Below are positions 17,267 through 27,202 of a stretch of DNA of 64,000 bases, in pieces. The stretch's first letter is position 1, and each line of letters begins with the position of its first letter. Where the stretch lies: contig NZ_CP054212.1 in NCBI RefSeq assembly GCF_013285385.1, positions 124,001 to 188,000 of the forward strand, written 5' to 3'. The stretch comes from Paramixta manurensis (GTDB taxonomy: Bacteria; Pseudomonadota; Gammaproteobacteria; Enterobacterales; Enterobacteriaceae). The notes under the pieces are model-generated. The model saw only the letters and a list, made by a program, of their open reading frames with translations. It was not told the origin of the DNA and did no database searches. The translations under genes were made by a program, and so were the position numbers.

Positions 17267-18054
17267 TTTGTGTCTGTTCGCCAAAGGGGGGCGTAGGAAA
17301 AACGACCCTGACCGCTAATCTGGCGTATGCATTGGCGCGCGGAGGCAGCAAGGTTTTAGCCATCGACTTTGATATGCAGAATGCATTGCGCTTGCATTTT
17401 GGCGTGCCAATCGCGGATAACCGCGGCTATGTTGCCCGCTCGGCGGATCAGCATGACTGGAGCCAATCTATCCTGACCACCGGCGGCAATATTTTTGTGT
17501 TGCCGTATGGCGATGTCACTGAAGAGCAGCGGCTGGGTTTTGAACATAACCTGTTGCACGATCCGCATTTTTTACGACGCGGCTTAAGTACGGTACTGAA
17601 TTATCCGGGGCTGGTGATTATTGCAGATTTCCCGCCGGGCGCCAGTGCGGCGCTAAAGGCGATGAGTGAGCTGGCCGATCTCCACTTAGTGGTAATGATG
17701 GCGGATACCGCTTCGCTTTCGCTGTTACCGCAAATGGAGAATGATCGCCTGATTGGCCGACCGTTAAATAACAAACTGGGGCGCTATTTCCTGCTTAACC
17801 AGAGTGATAACCGGCGCAATATCAGCCGTGATGTCACGGCTTTTATGCAACAGCGGCTTGGCGATGAGTTAATTGGCATGGTGCATCGCGATGAAAGCGT
17901 GATAGAAGCCAATGCGTCTCAGCGTTCTATTTTTGATTTTAGTCCGGTCTCTGCGGCGGCATTTGATATTGAACTTATCGCTAAACGTGTTTCCGGATTA
18001 CTGGATATTAACGTCGGGAATGGTGAAGTCTCAGCCACGATACGCACGCAGTAA
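17257..18054 (+). CDS. bcsQ: Cellulose biosynthesis MinD/ParA-like ATPase BcsQ
   Basis: 265-residue SIMIBI-class ATPase. A deviant Walker A KGGVGKTT (residues 10-17) with the signature lysine, and a second motif at VLAIDFDMQNALRLHFG, mark the MinD/ParA family. In enteric bacteria BcsQ localises the secretion complex at the cell pole and is needed for cellulose. It starts with ATG inside the bcsO end (10-nt overlap), so the two are translationally coupled. A hairpin separates it from bcsA. Confidence 0.92.
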   Translation: MPLVCVCSPKGGVGKTTLTANLAYALARGGSKVLAIDFDMQNALRLHFGVPIADNRGYVARSADQHDWSQSILTTGGNIFVLPYGDVTEEQRLGFEHNLLHDPHFLRRGLSTVLNYPGLVIIADFPPGASAALKAMSELADLHLVVMMADTASLSLLPQMENDRLIGRPLNNKLGRYFLLNQSDNRRNISRDVTAFMQQRLGDELIGMVHRDESVIEANASQRSIFDFSPVSAAAFDIELIAKRVSGLLDINVGNGEVSATIRTQ

Positions 18055-18078
18055 ATTCCTGGTTATGCCAAAAAAATG

Positions 18079-18114
18079 CCTCACTCACCAGCAAGGTTAG
18101 CCGGTGTTGAGTGA
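18079..18114 (+). terminator. Hairpin between bcsQ and bcsA
   Basis: CTCACTCA pairs with TGAGTGAG around a 20-nt loop within the 93-nt gap, followed by TAAAATAA. Possible attenuator or processing site dividing bcsOQ from bcsABCDZ. Confidence 0.5.
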
Positions 18115-18147
18115 GTAAAATAATGACTCCTAATACCCGAGGGAATC

Positions 18148-20253
18148 ATGAATAAGTTTCTGTTCTGGCTACTGTTATTACTATTATTTCCGGTAGCCGC
18201 TGTGATTGTGATCACTCCGATGGATAGCCAGAAGCAGTATATATTTGGCCTAATTAGCATTGCGATTTTATTCCTATTAGGCTTCAGCAAAAGCCATAAA
18301 ATATCGATCGTGATGGTGACTCTCTCGGCATTAATGTCGACGCGTTATATCTGGTGGCGCGCCACCGAAACGCTACATTTTAATTCCGAAATTGAGGCGA
18401 TATTAGGGATCGGGTTATTTATTGCCGAGCTATACGTGTGGGTGATTCTTATCCTCGGCTTCCTACAAACCAGTTGGCCGTTAAAACGGACAATTGAACC
18501 TTTACCCGATGATCCGAAGTTGTGGCCGACGGTTGATGTTTATGTGCCAACCTATAATGAAAGCCTTGATGTGGTGCGCGATACCGTATTAGCGGCACAA
18601 TGTATTGATTACCCGCGCGACAAATTAAAAATCTATGTACTGGATGATGGAAAGCGTAGCGAGTTTGCGGTTTTTGCGGCGAATGCCGGTGTCGGTTACA
18701 TCACGCGTAACGATAATAAACACGCGAAAGCGGGTAACCTTAATCACGCCATGAAGCTAACGCATGGCGAGTTGATTTGCGTTTTCGATTGCGATCACGT
18801 GGCAACGCGAACCTTTTTACAGGCCACGGTTGGCCCGTTCCTCAAAGACCCGAAGCTGGCGTTATTACAAACGCCGCACTACTTCTATTCACCTGACCCG
18901 TTTGAGCGTAACTTGCGCGCGGCCCGCCATATTCCGAATGAAGGTGCGTTATTTTACGGCCCGGTGCAACAAGGGAATGACAACTGGAACGCCACCTTTT
19001 TTTGCGGCTCTTGCGCGGTAATTCGTCGTTCGGCATTGGAGGAGATTGGCGGCTTCGCGGTAGAAACGGTGACCGAAGATGCGCACACCGCTCTGAAAAT
19101 GCAGCGGCTGGGCTGGGGCTCGGCATTTTTGGCTATTCCGCTGGCCGCCGGGCTGGCAACCGAACGCCTTGGTCTACATGTTATTCAACGTACCCGCTGG
19201 GCGCGCGGGATGACGCAGATCTTCCGGGTGGATAATCCACTCCTTGGGCGGGGCCTGAAGTGGCAGCAGCGCTTATGTTATTTAAACGCGATGCTGCATT
19301 TCCAGTTCGGTTTACCGCGGGTGATCTTTCTGACCGCGCCGCTGGCCTATTTGCTGTTTAACCTCAATATTATTCACTCATCGGCTTCATTAATTTTTGC
19401 CTACGTTTTGCCGCATTTAGTGATGTCGTTATACGTTAACTCGCGTATGAATGGGCGCTTTCGCTACACCTTCTGGGGCGAGATTTATGAAACGGTGATG
19501 GCATTCCATTTAGTGATCCCCACCCTGTTAACCTTAATTTCGCCGAAGCACGGCAAATTTAACGTGACCGATAAAGGAGGATTGCTGGATGCGGGATTCT
19601 TCGACTTCAATATTGTACGCCCGCATGTGATTGCCGTTGTTTTGCTGCTGATTGGCGTAATTGCGGGCATTGTCCGCGCGGTTGGGCATCACTATTTTGG
19701 GGTCGATCCCTATGTTATTGCACTCAACGTTGGTTGGGCCACTTTCAGCTTAATTATTTTGATGGCGGCAATTGCGGTAGCGCGCGAGACACGGCAGGTG
19801 CGCAAAACCATCCGTATTGATGTCACGATCCCGGTGATTGTTCACTACGCCAGCGGTATCTCCTCTCGCACCGTGACCTCGAACCTCTCGATGGGGGGCG
19901 CACAGATTATCGCGCCGGATACGCGCCATTTGAATGATGAGGTGGAGGCGATCGATTTACTGCTGAATTCCGGCGCGATAACGATTCCGGTCAGTACCGT
20001 TATGGGAGATGAGCGTGTGATCCGATTGCGATTCAGCGAAATCCCGCTGGCCCGACGTCGTGAATTGGTCCGGGTGGTGCTGGCGCGTGCTGATGCGTGG
20101 ATCAAACCACCGTATCAACCAGATAACCCTTTGCGCTCATTGCTGACGATTATTCGCACCGTTTTTGAACTGTTTTGGCTGACGTGGAAAACGCGGCGTG
20201 ACAGAAAACGTGCCGCCACGGCTGAAGAAATACAAGAGGATCACGCCGCATGA
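18148..20253 (+). CDS. bcsA: Cellulose synthase catalytic subunit BcsA
   Basis: 701-residue processive GT2 glycosyltransferase that polymerises UDP-glucose into beta-1,4-glucan and threads it through its own membrane channel. Catalytic residues: DDG (166-168), DCD (214-216), TED (309-311) and QRTRW (347-351). A C-terminal PilZ domain has the c-di-GMP motifs RKTIR (552-556) and NLSMGG (579-584), so activation by c-di-GMP is expected. It lacks the long N-terminal extension of the E. coli protein (872 residues), which agrees with the absence of bcsE/F/G. It ends in an ATGA overlap with bcsB. Confidence 0.97.
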   Translation: MNKFLFWLLLLLLFPVAAVIVITPMDSQKQYIFGLISIAILFLLGFSKSHKISIVMVTLSALMSTRYIWWRATETLHFNSEIEAILGIGLFIAELYVWVILILGFLQTSWPLKRTIEPLPDDPKLWPTVDVYVPTYNESLDVVRDTVLAAQCIDYPRDKLKIYVLDDGKRSEFAVFAANAGVGYITRNDNKHAKAGNLNHAMKLTHGELICVFDCDHVATRTFLQATVGPFLKDPKLALLQTPHYFYSPDPFERNLRAARHIPNEGALFYGPVQQGNDNWNATFFCGSCAVIRRSALEEIGGFAVETVTEDAHTALKMQRLGWGSAFLAIPLAAGLATERLGLHVIQRTRWARGMTQIFRVDNPLLGRGLKWQQRLCYLNAMLHFQFGLPRVIFLTAPLAYLLFNLNIIHSSASLIFAYVLPHLVMSLYVNSRMNGRFRYTFWGEIYETVMAFHLVIPTLLTLISPKHGKFNVTDKGGLLDAGFFDFNIVRPHVIAVVLLLIGVIAGIVRAVGHHYFGVDPYVIALNVGWATFSLIILMAAIAVARETRQVRKTIRIDVTIPVIVHYASGISSRTVTSNLSMGGAQIIAPDTRHLNDEVEAIDLLLNSGAITIPVSTVMGDERVIRLRFSEIPLARRRELVRVVLARADAWIKPPYQPDNPLRSLLTIIRTVFELFWLTWKTRRDRKRAATAEEIQEDHAA

Positions 20254-22793
20254 CGTGCAGGTGTAAGCTGTTATTAGTCATTCTGTGCATGTCTGGGCTG
20301 TTCGTAATCGGCCATGTCAGTGCGGATGAACCGCCAGTGACGCAGGATAGCGGCGCGTTATCAGCGTTGCCGCCTCCGGCAGATATGGGCGGCGCCGAAC
20401 AACAACTGCGCGCGACGGCGGGTAGTGAACCGTATGCGCCATCGGCGCCCATTCCACCAGCGGATAATACTTCGCCATCGCCATCGGCGCCTGTTCCACC
20501 GGCGGATAATACTTCGGCATCGCCATCGGCGCCCATTTCACCGGCGGATAATGCACCCGCGATGCCCGCGCCGACCGTACCGGATGCGCCTGACGGCGCA
20601 CCGTTATCGGCAGATCAAAATACCTTTTTTCAGCCGATAAGTAGCGCGATAAGCGTTGCGCAAATGGGACAACCGCAAGGGATCACGCTAAGCGGTGGGC
20701 AATTGCAATCGGGTATCATGTTTACCCTACCTGGCGACCAGGTCATTACCCACGCCCGTCTCGACTTATCGTTACAGGTTTCGCCTGAGTTAGCCGCGCG
20801 CAACACCTCCCTCCAGTTAATGCTTAACGGGCAGCCGCTCGGTACTTTACCTTTGGGCGCAGCCAACAGCGATAAGGTCGATTATCAACTCGATATACCG
20901 GCGGCGATGGTGGTTTCAGCCAATAACCTGAGCTTTCGGGTTAATGATGCGGATAAGTTGCTGTGTGAGCGCGATAGCGCGACAAAGTATCAGGTAACAA
21001 TACTGCCTACGACCCAGTTAGCGCTGGAAGGCCAGTTACTAAACCTGGGGACGCAGATGCGCAATTTTCCGCGCCCGTTCATGGATGCGAAACAGATGAC
21101 GGCCGGGAATGTTGCCATGGTGTTTCCACAAAATGTGGTGCCGGGAGAAGTTAGCGCGGCGGCCACGGTCGCCTCGTGGTTTGGTATTCAGGCCGATTAT
21201 CGCGGCATCCGCTTTCCGTCGATGCGCGGCCAATTGCCGGAAAAGAACGGTATCGTGTTTGGACATCCCGGCGAGCAGGTTGGGACGTTGACGCTGCCCG
21301 CCGCCGATGGCCCGCTGCTGCAACTGGTGGATAACCCGAATAACCCGATCTATAAATTGATGCTGGTGGTCGGGCGGGATGATGAGCAGTTGCGCCAGGC
21401 CGCATGGCGTTTAATTAACCAGCCGCTCAATGTGGAGGGCAACACGCTGCAGGTGACGCCCGCTACGCTGCCGAAACGCGTGGCTTACGATGCGCCGCGC
21501 TGGATTAATACCGACCGTCCGGTGCGGCTTAGCGAGTTGCTGCGTGAGGATCAAAGCCTCACTGCCAACGGGATCTGGCATGATGCCCTGCGCGTCAACT
21601 TCCGCGCCGCGCCGGATCTGTTCCTATGGGATGGTGATACTTTCCCGGTACGCGTCAGTTACCGTTTCCCCAGCGAAAGCTGGATTGATGAAGATAATTC
21701 CTACCTCAACATCATGCTGAATGGCACCTTTCTGCGTAACTTATCGGTAAATAAGATCGGCCTGCTGGAAAGTATTTGGCATCGGTTAGGCGGCGATGCG
21801 CGCCAGGAAGAATATACTTTAAAACTCGATCCGTATTTGATTTATGGTGATAACCAACTGCAGCTCTATTTCAATATTAAACCGAAAGCTGACGCACCCT
21901 GCGGTGTGTTATTGAATAACAATATCAAAAGCCGCATTGGTGAAGAGGCCTCTATTGATTTAAGCCATACGCGCCATTTCACTCTGTTGCCAAACCTTTC
22001 CTATTTTGTTGGCGCGTCTTTCCCCTTCTCGCGCCTGGCCGACTATTCGCAAACGGTGTTGATGTTGCCGCCTGCGCCGGGGGATGCCGAAATATCGACG
22101 ATGCTGGATATGGCGGGCCGGGCCGGAAACGCTACCGGCGTTGCGCTGTATCAAAACCGCGTGCTGTTTGGTATCCCGACCGGAGGCGTGAACCTCGAAC
22201 GACTGCGAAACAGCGATGTGTTGGCGGTATCAACCAGCGGCGAAACGGTATTTAACCAGCAAATGTTGGCGAGTTCGCCCTATCAAACTAATGACCGGAC
22301 ATTTGGTGTAAAAGCGCCGAATACGCTGGATAAGGTGCGCAGTTGGGTGACCGGCGACTGGTACCGTCAGCCGCTGGATGCCGACCGTTACTTTTCTTCT
22401 AACGAAGCCTGGCGTGGCTTCCTTAGCTATCGTTCGCCGTGGAGCCCTTCACGGCTGGTCGTGATGGCAACAGCCAGTAGCGATCAGCAATTGCTGCGCC
22501 TGCATCATGACTTAGCATCCTCGGCGATTAACGCCGGTATTCGTGGCGATACCGCGATTATTACCGACGAGACCGGTATTCGTAGCTTCCGGGTAGGGCC
22601 GCAGTTCCCAAGTGGGCAGATGCCTTGGTACATGATGATCGTGTGGTATGCCAGCCAGCATACGGTATTGCTGGCCTTACTGGCGCTGCTGTTTGCGGTG
22701 ATTATTGGTAGCGCGACCTTTGCGGTACTTAAACGTCATGCCTGGCAACGACTCCATCCGCAACGGCCCGACGATCATGCTGGCAAGCAGTAA
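20250..22793 (+). CDS. bcsB: Cellulose synthase periplasmic subunit BcsB
   Basis: 847-residue periplasmic protein anchored by one C-terminal helix (HTVLLALLALLFAVIIGS). It guides the glucan out of BcsA. A signal peptide is followed by a proline-rich linker made of imperfect 14-residue repeats (PSAPxPPADNTSxS) encoded by 42-bp DNA repeats, then the alternating carbohydrate-binding and flavodoxin-like domains (from QPQGITLSGGQLQSG). Start is in the ATGA overlap with bcsA. The linker is not normally present in E. coli BcsB. Confidence 0.95.
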   Translation: MTCRCKLLLVILCMSGLFVIGHVSADEPPVTQDSGALSALPPPADMGGAEQQLRATAGSEPYAPSAPIPPADNTSPSPSAPVPPADNTSASPSAPISPADNAPAMPAPTVPDAPDGAPLSADQNTFFQPISSAISVAQMGQPQGITLSGGQLQSGIMFTLPGDQVITHARLDLSLQVSPELAARNTSLQLMLNGQPLGTLPLGAANSDKVDYQLDIPAAMVVSANNLSFRVNDADKLLCERDSATKYQVTILPTTQLALEGQLLNLGTQMRNFPRPFMDAKQMTAGNVAMVFPQNVVPGEVSAAATVASWFGIQADYRGIRFPSMRGQLPEKNGIVFGHPGEQVGTLTLPAADGPLLQLVDNPNNPIYKLMLVVGRDDEQLRQAAWRLINQPLNVEGNTLQVTPATLPKRVAYDAPRWINTDRPVRLSELLREDQSLTANGIWHDALRVNFRAAPDLFLWDGDTFPVRVSYRFPSESWIDEDNSYLNIMLNGTFLRNLSVNKIGLLESIWHRLGGDARQEEYTLKLDPYLIYGDNQLQLYFNIKPKADAPCGVLLNNNIKSRIGEEASIDLSHTRHFTLLPNLSYFVGASFPFSRLADYSQTVLMLPPAPGDAEISTMLDMAGRAGNATGVALYQNRVLFGIPTGGVNLERLRNSDVLAVSTSGETVFNQQMLASSPYQTNDRTFGVKAPNTLDKVRSWVTGDWYRQPLDADRYFSSNEAWRGFLSYRSPWSPSRLVVMATASSDQQLLRLHHDLASSAINAGIRGDTAIITDETGIRSFRVGPQFPSGQMPWYMMIVWYASQHTVLLALLALLFAVIIGSATFAVLKRHAWQRLHPQRPDDHAGKQ
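20439..20564 (+). repeat. 42-bp in-frame tandem repeat in bcsB
   Basis: Three units (20439, 20481, 20523), each beginning CCATCGGCGCC; the first two are nearly identical and the third diverges at its end. They encode the Pro/Ser/Asn linker. A multiple of three keeps the frame, so copy number changes would alter linker length only. Confidence 0.85.
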
Positions 22794-22802
22794 GGAACGA
22801 CC

Positions 22803-25800
22803 ATGAGAATTAAAAACGTAGCTGCCAGAATGCAACAAACCTTGTTATTTAGCGGGCTGGTCGCGGTCGGCGCGTTTGCGCCGCAGGCGTTTGCCGCCGA
22901 AGCCAATCCGGCGCTACAAGCGTTGTTTGATCAGGCTGAATATTGGCATCAAAAGGCCCATGACGAGTTGGCGAGAGATGCACTGCAAAAGGTGCTTACC
23001 GTTGATGCGGGAAATACCCAGGCGCTCTATCTGCTGGCGCTTTACGCGCAACAGAGCGGTGATAACGTGGCGGCCACGCAATGGCGCAACCGGCTGCAAC
23101 AGGTTTCGCCGCAGGACCCGCACTTGGCCGAGTTGGATACCGCCCGGCAGATACAGTCGATACCCCCGGCGCAACTGGCGCTGGCGCGCCGTGAGGCACT
23201 GGGCGGTAACATTAGCGCCGCGTTGCAAACCTGGCGCAATACTTTTAGCGGTAGCCAACCGCCGGACAGCGTGGCGGCGGAATATTATCTGACCATGGCG
23301 GGCGATCGTGCCTTACTGCCACAGGCTATTGATAATTTACGTCAGTTGGCGGGGCGACATCCGCAGGATACCGGGGCACGCTTGGCGCTGGGTAAAGCGT
23401 TAACCTATCAGGACGCAACCCGTCGTGAAGGTTTGCAACTGTTGGATAGCATGGCGAGCAATAATAATGCGGAAGCCAATCGCTCCCTGCGGCAGGCGCT
23501 GCTGTGGTTAAGTCCGCAACCGGAAGATGCGCCGCTCTATCAGCGCTACCAACAGCTTCATCCGGATGACCGTGCCGTGGCGGATTATTTTCGCAGCAAT
23601 GTGGGCGGCGCGGAGAAGGGCCAGGGCTATACCGCGCTCAATCAAGGGGATGTTGCGGGGGCGCAAAGCGCGTTTCAACAGGTATTGCAGGCCAATCCCC
23701 AAGATGCCGATGCCTTGGCTGGCATGGGGTATATCGCGCAGCGCAGCGGCAATTACTCCGCAGCGGCAGACTATTTGGAACGTGCGGCGAAACTCGGCGG
23801 CACCCAGGGGGCGCAACGCCAACAGCAAGCGGACGATGCGCGCTTTTACGCGCAATTAGCCGATGCGCAGCAGGCGATGAAAGCCGGCGATACTACAAAA
23901 GCCCTGGCGCTCAGCGCTCCGCTGGTGACGGCGCAAGGGGAAAAAGGGCAGGCGGCGAAGTTATTCCGCGCCGATATTTTGCGGCGCACCGGGCAGGTGG
24001 AACCAGCGGAACAGGCGTTTCGTGACATCTTGCAAAGCGACCCGGATAACCGCAATGCGAAAGAGGGTTTGTACTACCTGCTGCGCCAGCAGAATCGCAC
24101 CGCAGAGGCCAGCGCACTGTTTTCAGCGCTACCGGCTTCGGTGCAGGCTAGCATGACGCCGCGCCCGGTCAGTACCAGCGAGCCGGTACGTAACCAGGCG
24201 CGCCAGGCGCTGGCGGCCGGTAATCCTCAACGGGCGATAGCTATCTTGCAGCAAGGGCTACTCCGTTTTCCGAACGATGGTTGGTTACGGCTTGATCTGG
24301 CGCGCATTTATCGCCAGCAGGGCGATACCCTTTCCGCCTCCAATACCGCTCAGCCGCTGATGCGCACTGGCGCTAGCGTTAACGAGCTGTATGCTGGTGC
24401 GATCAACGCCAGCGAAAGCGGTGCCTGGCAACAGGCCAGTACGCTATTGGCGCGTATTCCACCGCGTAGCCAAAATGCCGAGATGCGTACCTTAGCGCAG
24501 CGTGTGAACTTTAACCTGCAAATGGCGACAGCCGATCAATACTTGGCGCGTGGTCAAAACGCGGCGGCGGCGAATACGCTCAAAGCGCTGGCGGTGAATC
24601 CACCGGCTAATCCGGTTGACGCGGGCAAGCTGGCGCAAAATTTGGCGCAAGCGGGCGACCTGAATAGTGCGGTTCAGGTGGTTCATAATAACCTTCAGCG
24701 CGGCGTGCAAGGTAACGCCGGGGATTATGCTGCGCAGATGGCGGTGCTTAACCAGGCGGGATTGGGCGATGAAGCGCAACGTTTCCTTAGTGAACCTGAA
24801 TTGCAGGCGCGTAGTACGCCCACGCAACTGGCGGGGATTCGCAATGGTTATTTAATAAATGAAGTCGATCGCCTACGTGAGCAAAAACAGTATGCCGCCG
24901 CTTATGACAAACTGATTGGCGCTTTGCAAAACGATCCGAAAAACCCGGATTTAATGTTTGCGATGGCGCGACTTTACCAGTCCGGCAAAATGAACCAAGA
25001 AGCCGGAGTGGTTTACGATTATCTGTTAACACAAGATACACCGACCCAAGATGCCCGCAGCGGCGCGATTGACGTGGCGCTGGCGCAAAATAACGTGGCG
25101 AAGGCGCGCACTTTAGCCAACGGTTTGCATGGCGAACAAACGCCGGAGCGCCTGTTGTTGTTGGCACGCGTTTCCGAAGCGGAAGGGAACCATAGCGAAG
25201 CGCTCAGCTACCTCCGCACCGCACGCGGTAAGATGATTGGTCTGCAGGGTGCGGAAACCGGCAGCGTACCGGATATTGGCGGGCTGGCATTAGCTGATAA
25301 TCCGTTTATTAATCGCGGTACGCCTTCTGTGCGCCGCTCACCGTCCAGCTACGGCAGCGTTATGCCATGGCAGCAGGCGCCGAATGGCGCAGAGTATCGC
25401 GATGCTGACCCGGCAAGCGGCGATCTGGCCGCGAACCCTACGGCGCAACAGAGCCGCACGCTGCACCAAATCGATACTATGATGGATGATTTGGAACAAC
25501 GTACCGGTACGTGGGTACAGGCTGGCGTACAAATCCGTGGACGTGACGGAGAATCCGGTCTGAGTAAACTGACCGAGGCAAAAGCGCCTTTAACCTGGTC
25601 GAGCGTGCCTTTTGGCGATTCGCGTTTTGAATTCACGATTACGCCAGTTGCGCTCAGCGCGGGGAGTGCGGGCGGCGATGCCGATCGCCGGTTTGGTACC
25701 GGCGCGTTATCGCAAGCAGTGAATGCGGCGGTACAGACGCTGAAAAATGAAAAGGCACTGAATAACGGCAAGGCCTATACCTTTAATGACCTTAACCCAC

Positions 25801-26753
25801 TGACCACGCGTGGCTTACAGAAATTGCAAAGCTTGCAGGGTACGCTTGCATCGGCCACCAATAAAGCCAATCTTGATGAGACGCCCGCCAGCTCCTCTGG
25901 CGCGCAAAATGGCAATGGCGTTGAGCTAAAACTGGCGTTAAGCAGCGATAAGTACAAGATCGATCTTGGCAGTACGCCGTTGGGGCAGGATCTGACTACC
26001 CTGGTCGGCGGCATCCAATGGTCGCCGAAGCTAACCGATTATTTAACGCTGGTGCTAACCGGTGAACGACGCGCGGTTACCGACAGCCTCTTGTCATATG
26101 TGGGCGTCAAAGATGGGCTGTCGGGTAAAAGTTGGGGCCGGGTAACCAAAAACGGCGGCAATGCGCTGCTGAGCTATGATAACGGCGATGCGGGTTTTTA
26201 CGCTGGCGTAGGCGCTTATAGCTACTTGGGGGAAAACGTTGCCAGCAATACCAGCGTCAACGCCAATGCGGGCGCGTATCTACGCCCCTTCCACTTTGAT
26301 GATCGTGAACTGAAAACCGGCATCAACATTGGTTGGATGGATTTCTCTAAAAACCTCAGTTACTACAGCTTCGGTCAGGGCGGTTATTTCAGCCCGCAGA
26401 ACTACGTCAGCGTCTCCTTCCCGGTGGAGTTTACGCAAAAATATGATGATCTCAATATGCGCATCGGCGGCTCAGTCGGCTATCAGTCGTATTCGCAGGA
26501 TCGCAGCGCTTACTTCCCGAACGATCCGGATTTCCAAAATATACTAGAGCAGGCGGTGGCGAACGGTTCGGCGAAAGAGGCGTTCTATTCCGGCGGCAGT
26601 AAAAACGGTATTGGCTATAATCTCCATGCGGGAGCCGATTATAAAGTGAATAAAGATGTCACCATCGGCGGTCAATTGGGGTACGACACCTTTGGCGACT
26701 ATAACGAAAGCACTGCCCAGCTTTGGTTCCGCTATATGCTCGGAGATAAATAA
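22803..26753 (+). CDS. bcsC: Cellulose export outer-membrane protein BcsC
   Basis: 1316-residue protein. A signal peptide (cleavage near AFAAEANP) precedes about 800 residues of TPR repeats, recognisable as recurrent AxxLxxxDPxNxxAxxxL units, which form a periplasmic scaffold. The last 380 or so residues form a beta-barrel ending LWFRYMLGDK, with the terminal strand pattern of porins. It conducts cellulose across the outer membrane. Start follows AAGGAACG, 9 nt after bcsB. Length is a little over E. coli BcsC (1157 residues), the excess lying mainly in the TPR region. Confidence 0.96.
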   Translation: MRIKNVAARMQQTLLFSGLVAVGAFAPQAFAAEANPALQALFDQAEYWHQKAHDELARDALQKVLTVDAGNTQALYLLALYAQQSGDNVAATQWRNRLQQVSPQDPHLAELDTARQIQSIPPAQLALARREALGGNISAALQTWRNTFSGSQPPDSVAAEYYLTMAGDRALLPQAIDNLRQLAGRHPQDTGARLALGKALTYQDATRREGLQLLDSMASNNNAEANRSLRQALLWLSPQPEDAPLYQRYQQLHPDDRAVADYFRSNVGGAEKGQGYTALNQGDVAGAQSAFQQVLQANPQDADALAGMGYIAQRSGNYSAAADYLERAAKLGGTQGAQRQQQADDARFYAQLADAQQAMKAGDTTKALALSAPLVTAQGEKGQAAKLFRADILRRTGQVEPAEQAFRDILQSDPDNRNAKEGLYYLLRQQNRTAEASALFSALPASVQASMTPRPVSTSEPVRNQARQALAAGNPQRAIAILQQGLLRFPNDGWLRLDLARIYRQQGDTLSASNTAQPLMRTGASVNELYAGAINASESGAWQQASTLLARIPPRSQNAEMRTLAQRVNFNLQMATADQYLARGQNAAAANTLKALAVNPPANPVDAGKLAQNLAQAGDLNSAVQVVHNNLQRGVQGNAGDYAAQMAVLNQAGLGDEAQRFLSEPELQARSTPTQLAGIRNGYLINEVDRLREQKQYAAAYDKLIGALQNDPKNPDLMFAMARLYQSGKMNQEAGVVYDYLLTQDTPTQDARSGAIDVALAQNNVAKARTLANGLHGEQTPERLLLLARVSEAEGNHSEALSYLRTARGKMIGLQGAETGSVPDIGGLALADNPFINRGTPSVRRSPSSYGSVMPWQQAPNGAEYRDADPASGDLAANPTAQQSRTLHQIDTMMDDLEQRTGTWVQAGVQIRGRDGESGLSKLTEAKAPLTWSSVPFGDSRFEFTITPVALSAGSAGGDADRRFGTGALSQAVNAAVQTLKNEKALNNGKAYTFNDLNPLTTRGLQKLQSLQGTLASATNKANLDETPASSSGAQNGNGVELKLALSSDKYKIDLGSTPLGQDLTTLVGGIQWSPKLTDYLTLVLTGERRAVTDSLLSYVGVKDGLSGKSWGRVTKNGGNALLSYDNGDAGFYAGVGAYSYLGENVASNTSVNANAGAYLRPFHFDDRELKTGINIGWMDFSKNLSYYSFGQGGYFSPQNYVSVSFPVEFTQKYDDLNMRIGGSVGYQSYSQDRSAYFPNDPDFQNILEQAVANGSAKEAFYSGGSKNGIGYNLHAGADYKVNKDVTIGGQLGYDTFGDYNESTAQLWFRYMLGDK

Positions 26754-26755
26754 GC

Positions 26756-27202
26756 ATGAATGCACAACAACACGCGTATCAACCGGGATGGTTTGATCTT
26801 TTCAGTATTATGGTGAGCGGTATGCTGGAGAACGCGGGCGAGGAAGAGAGCCATGCGTTTCTGCGCCAGACCGGAGATGATCTGGCTGCCCGCTATCCAT
26901 TGGCGGAAGCCCGTACCGTGCAGGATTTAGAGACGCAGATAAACCTCGCGCTGGCACGCTTTAACTGGGGGTTTGTCGAGATACAACCGCAAGAGAATGC
27001 CTTAACGCTGCTGCATATGGCGCTACCGGAAGGGCGCGATGAACTGGCGCCCGCACTGTGGCGCAGAGCATTGGGGGCGGTATTCAGTGGCTTATACGCC
27101 CGCTGGTTGCGCGATCAGGGCGGCCATGCGCAGGTGCCGCTGAGTTGTGATGCCGAGGCGGATGCGTCATTGCTGTTATTCCGTTATCAAAAAGGTCTTT
27201 AA
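26756..27202 (+). CDS. bcsD: Cellulose synthase subunit BcsD
   Basis: 148-residue protein of the Acetobacter AxCesD family, starting 2 nt after the bcsC stop. BcsD forms a ring in the periplasm or cytoplasm that helps align the emerging glucan chains into crystalline ribbons. It defines the type-I cellulose operon, in contrast to the BcsE/F/G type of E. coli. Recognisable segments: GWFDLFSIMVSGMLENAG and LYARWLRDQGG. Immediately followed by the GTG start of bcsZ. Confidence 0.9.
   Translation: MNAQQHAYQPGWFDLFSIMVSGMLENAGEEESHAFLRQTGDDLAARYPLAEARTVQDLETQINLALARFNWGFVEIQPQENALTLLHMALPEGRDELAPALWRRALGAVFSGLYARWLRDQGGHAQVPLSCDAEADASLLLFRYQKGL

Noticed and set aside
20317..20601. Repetitive minus- and plus-strand ORFs across the bcsB linker
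   Set aside because: They arise from the 42-bp repeat inside the true bcsB frame.
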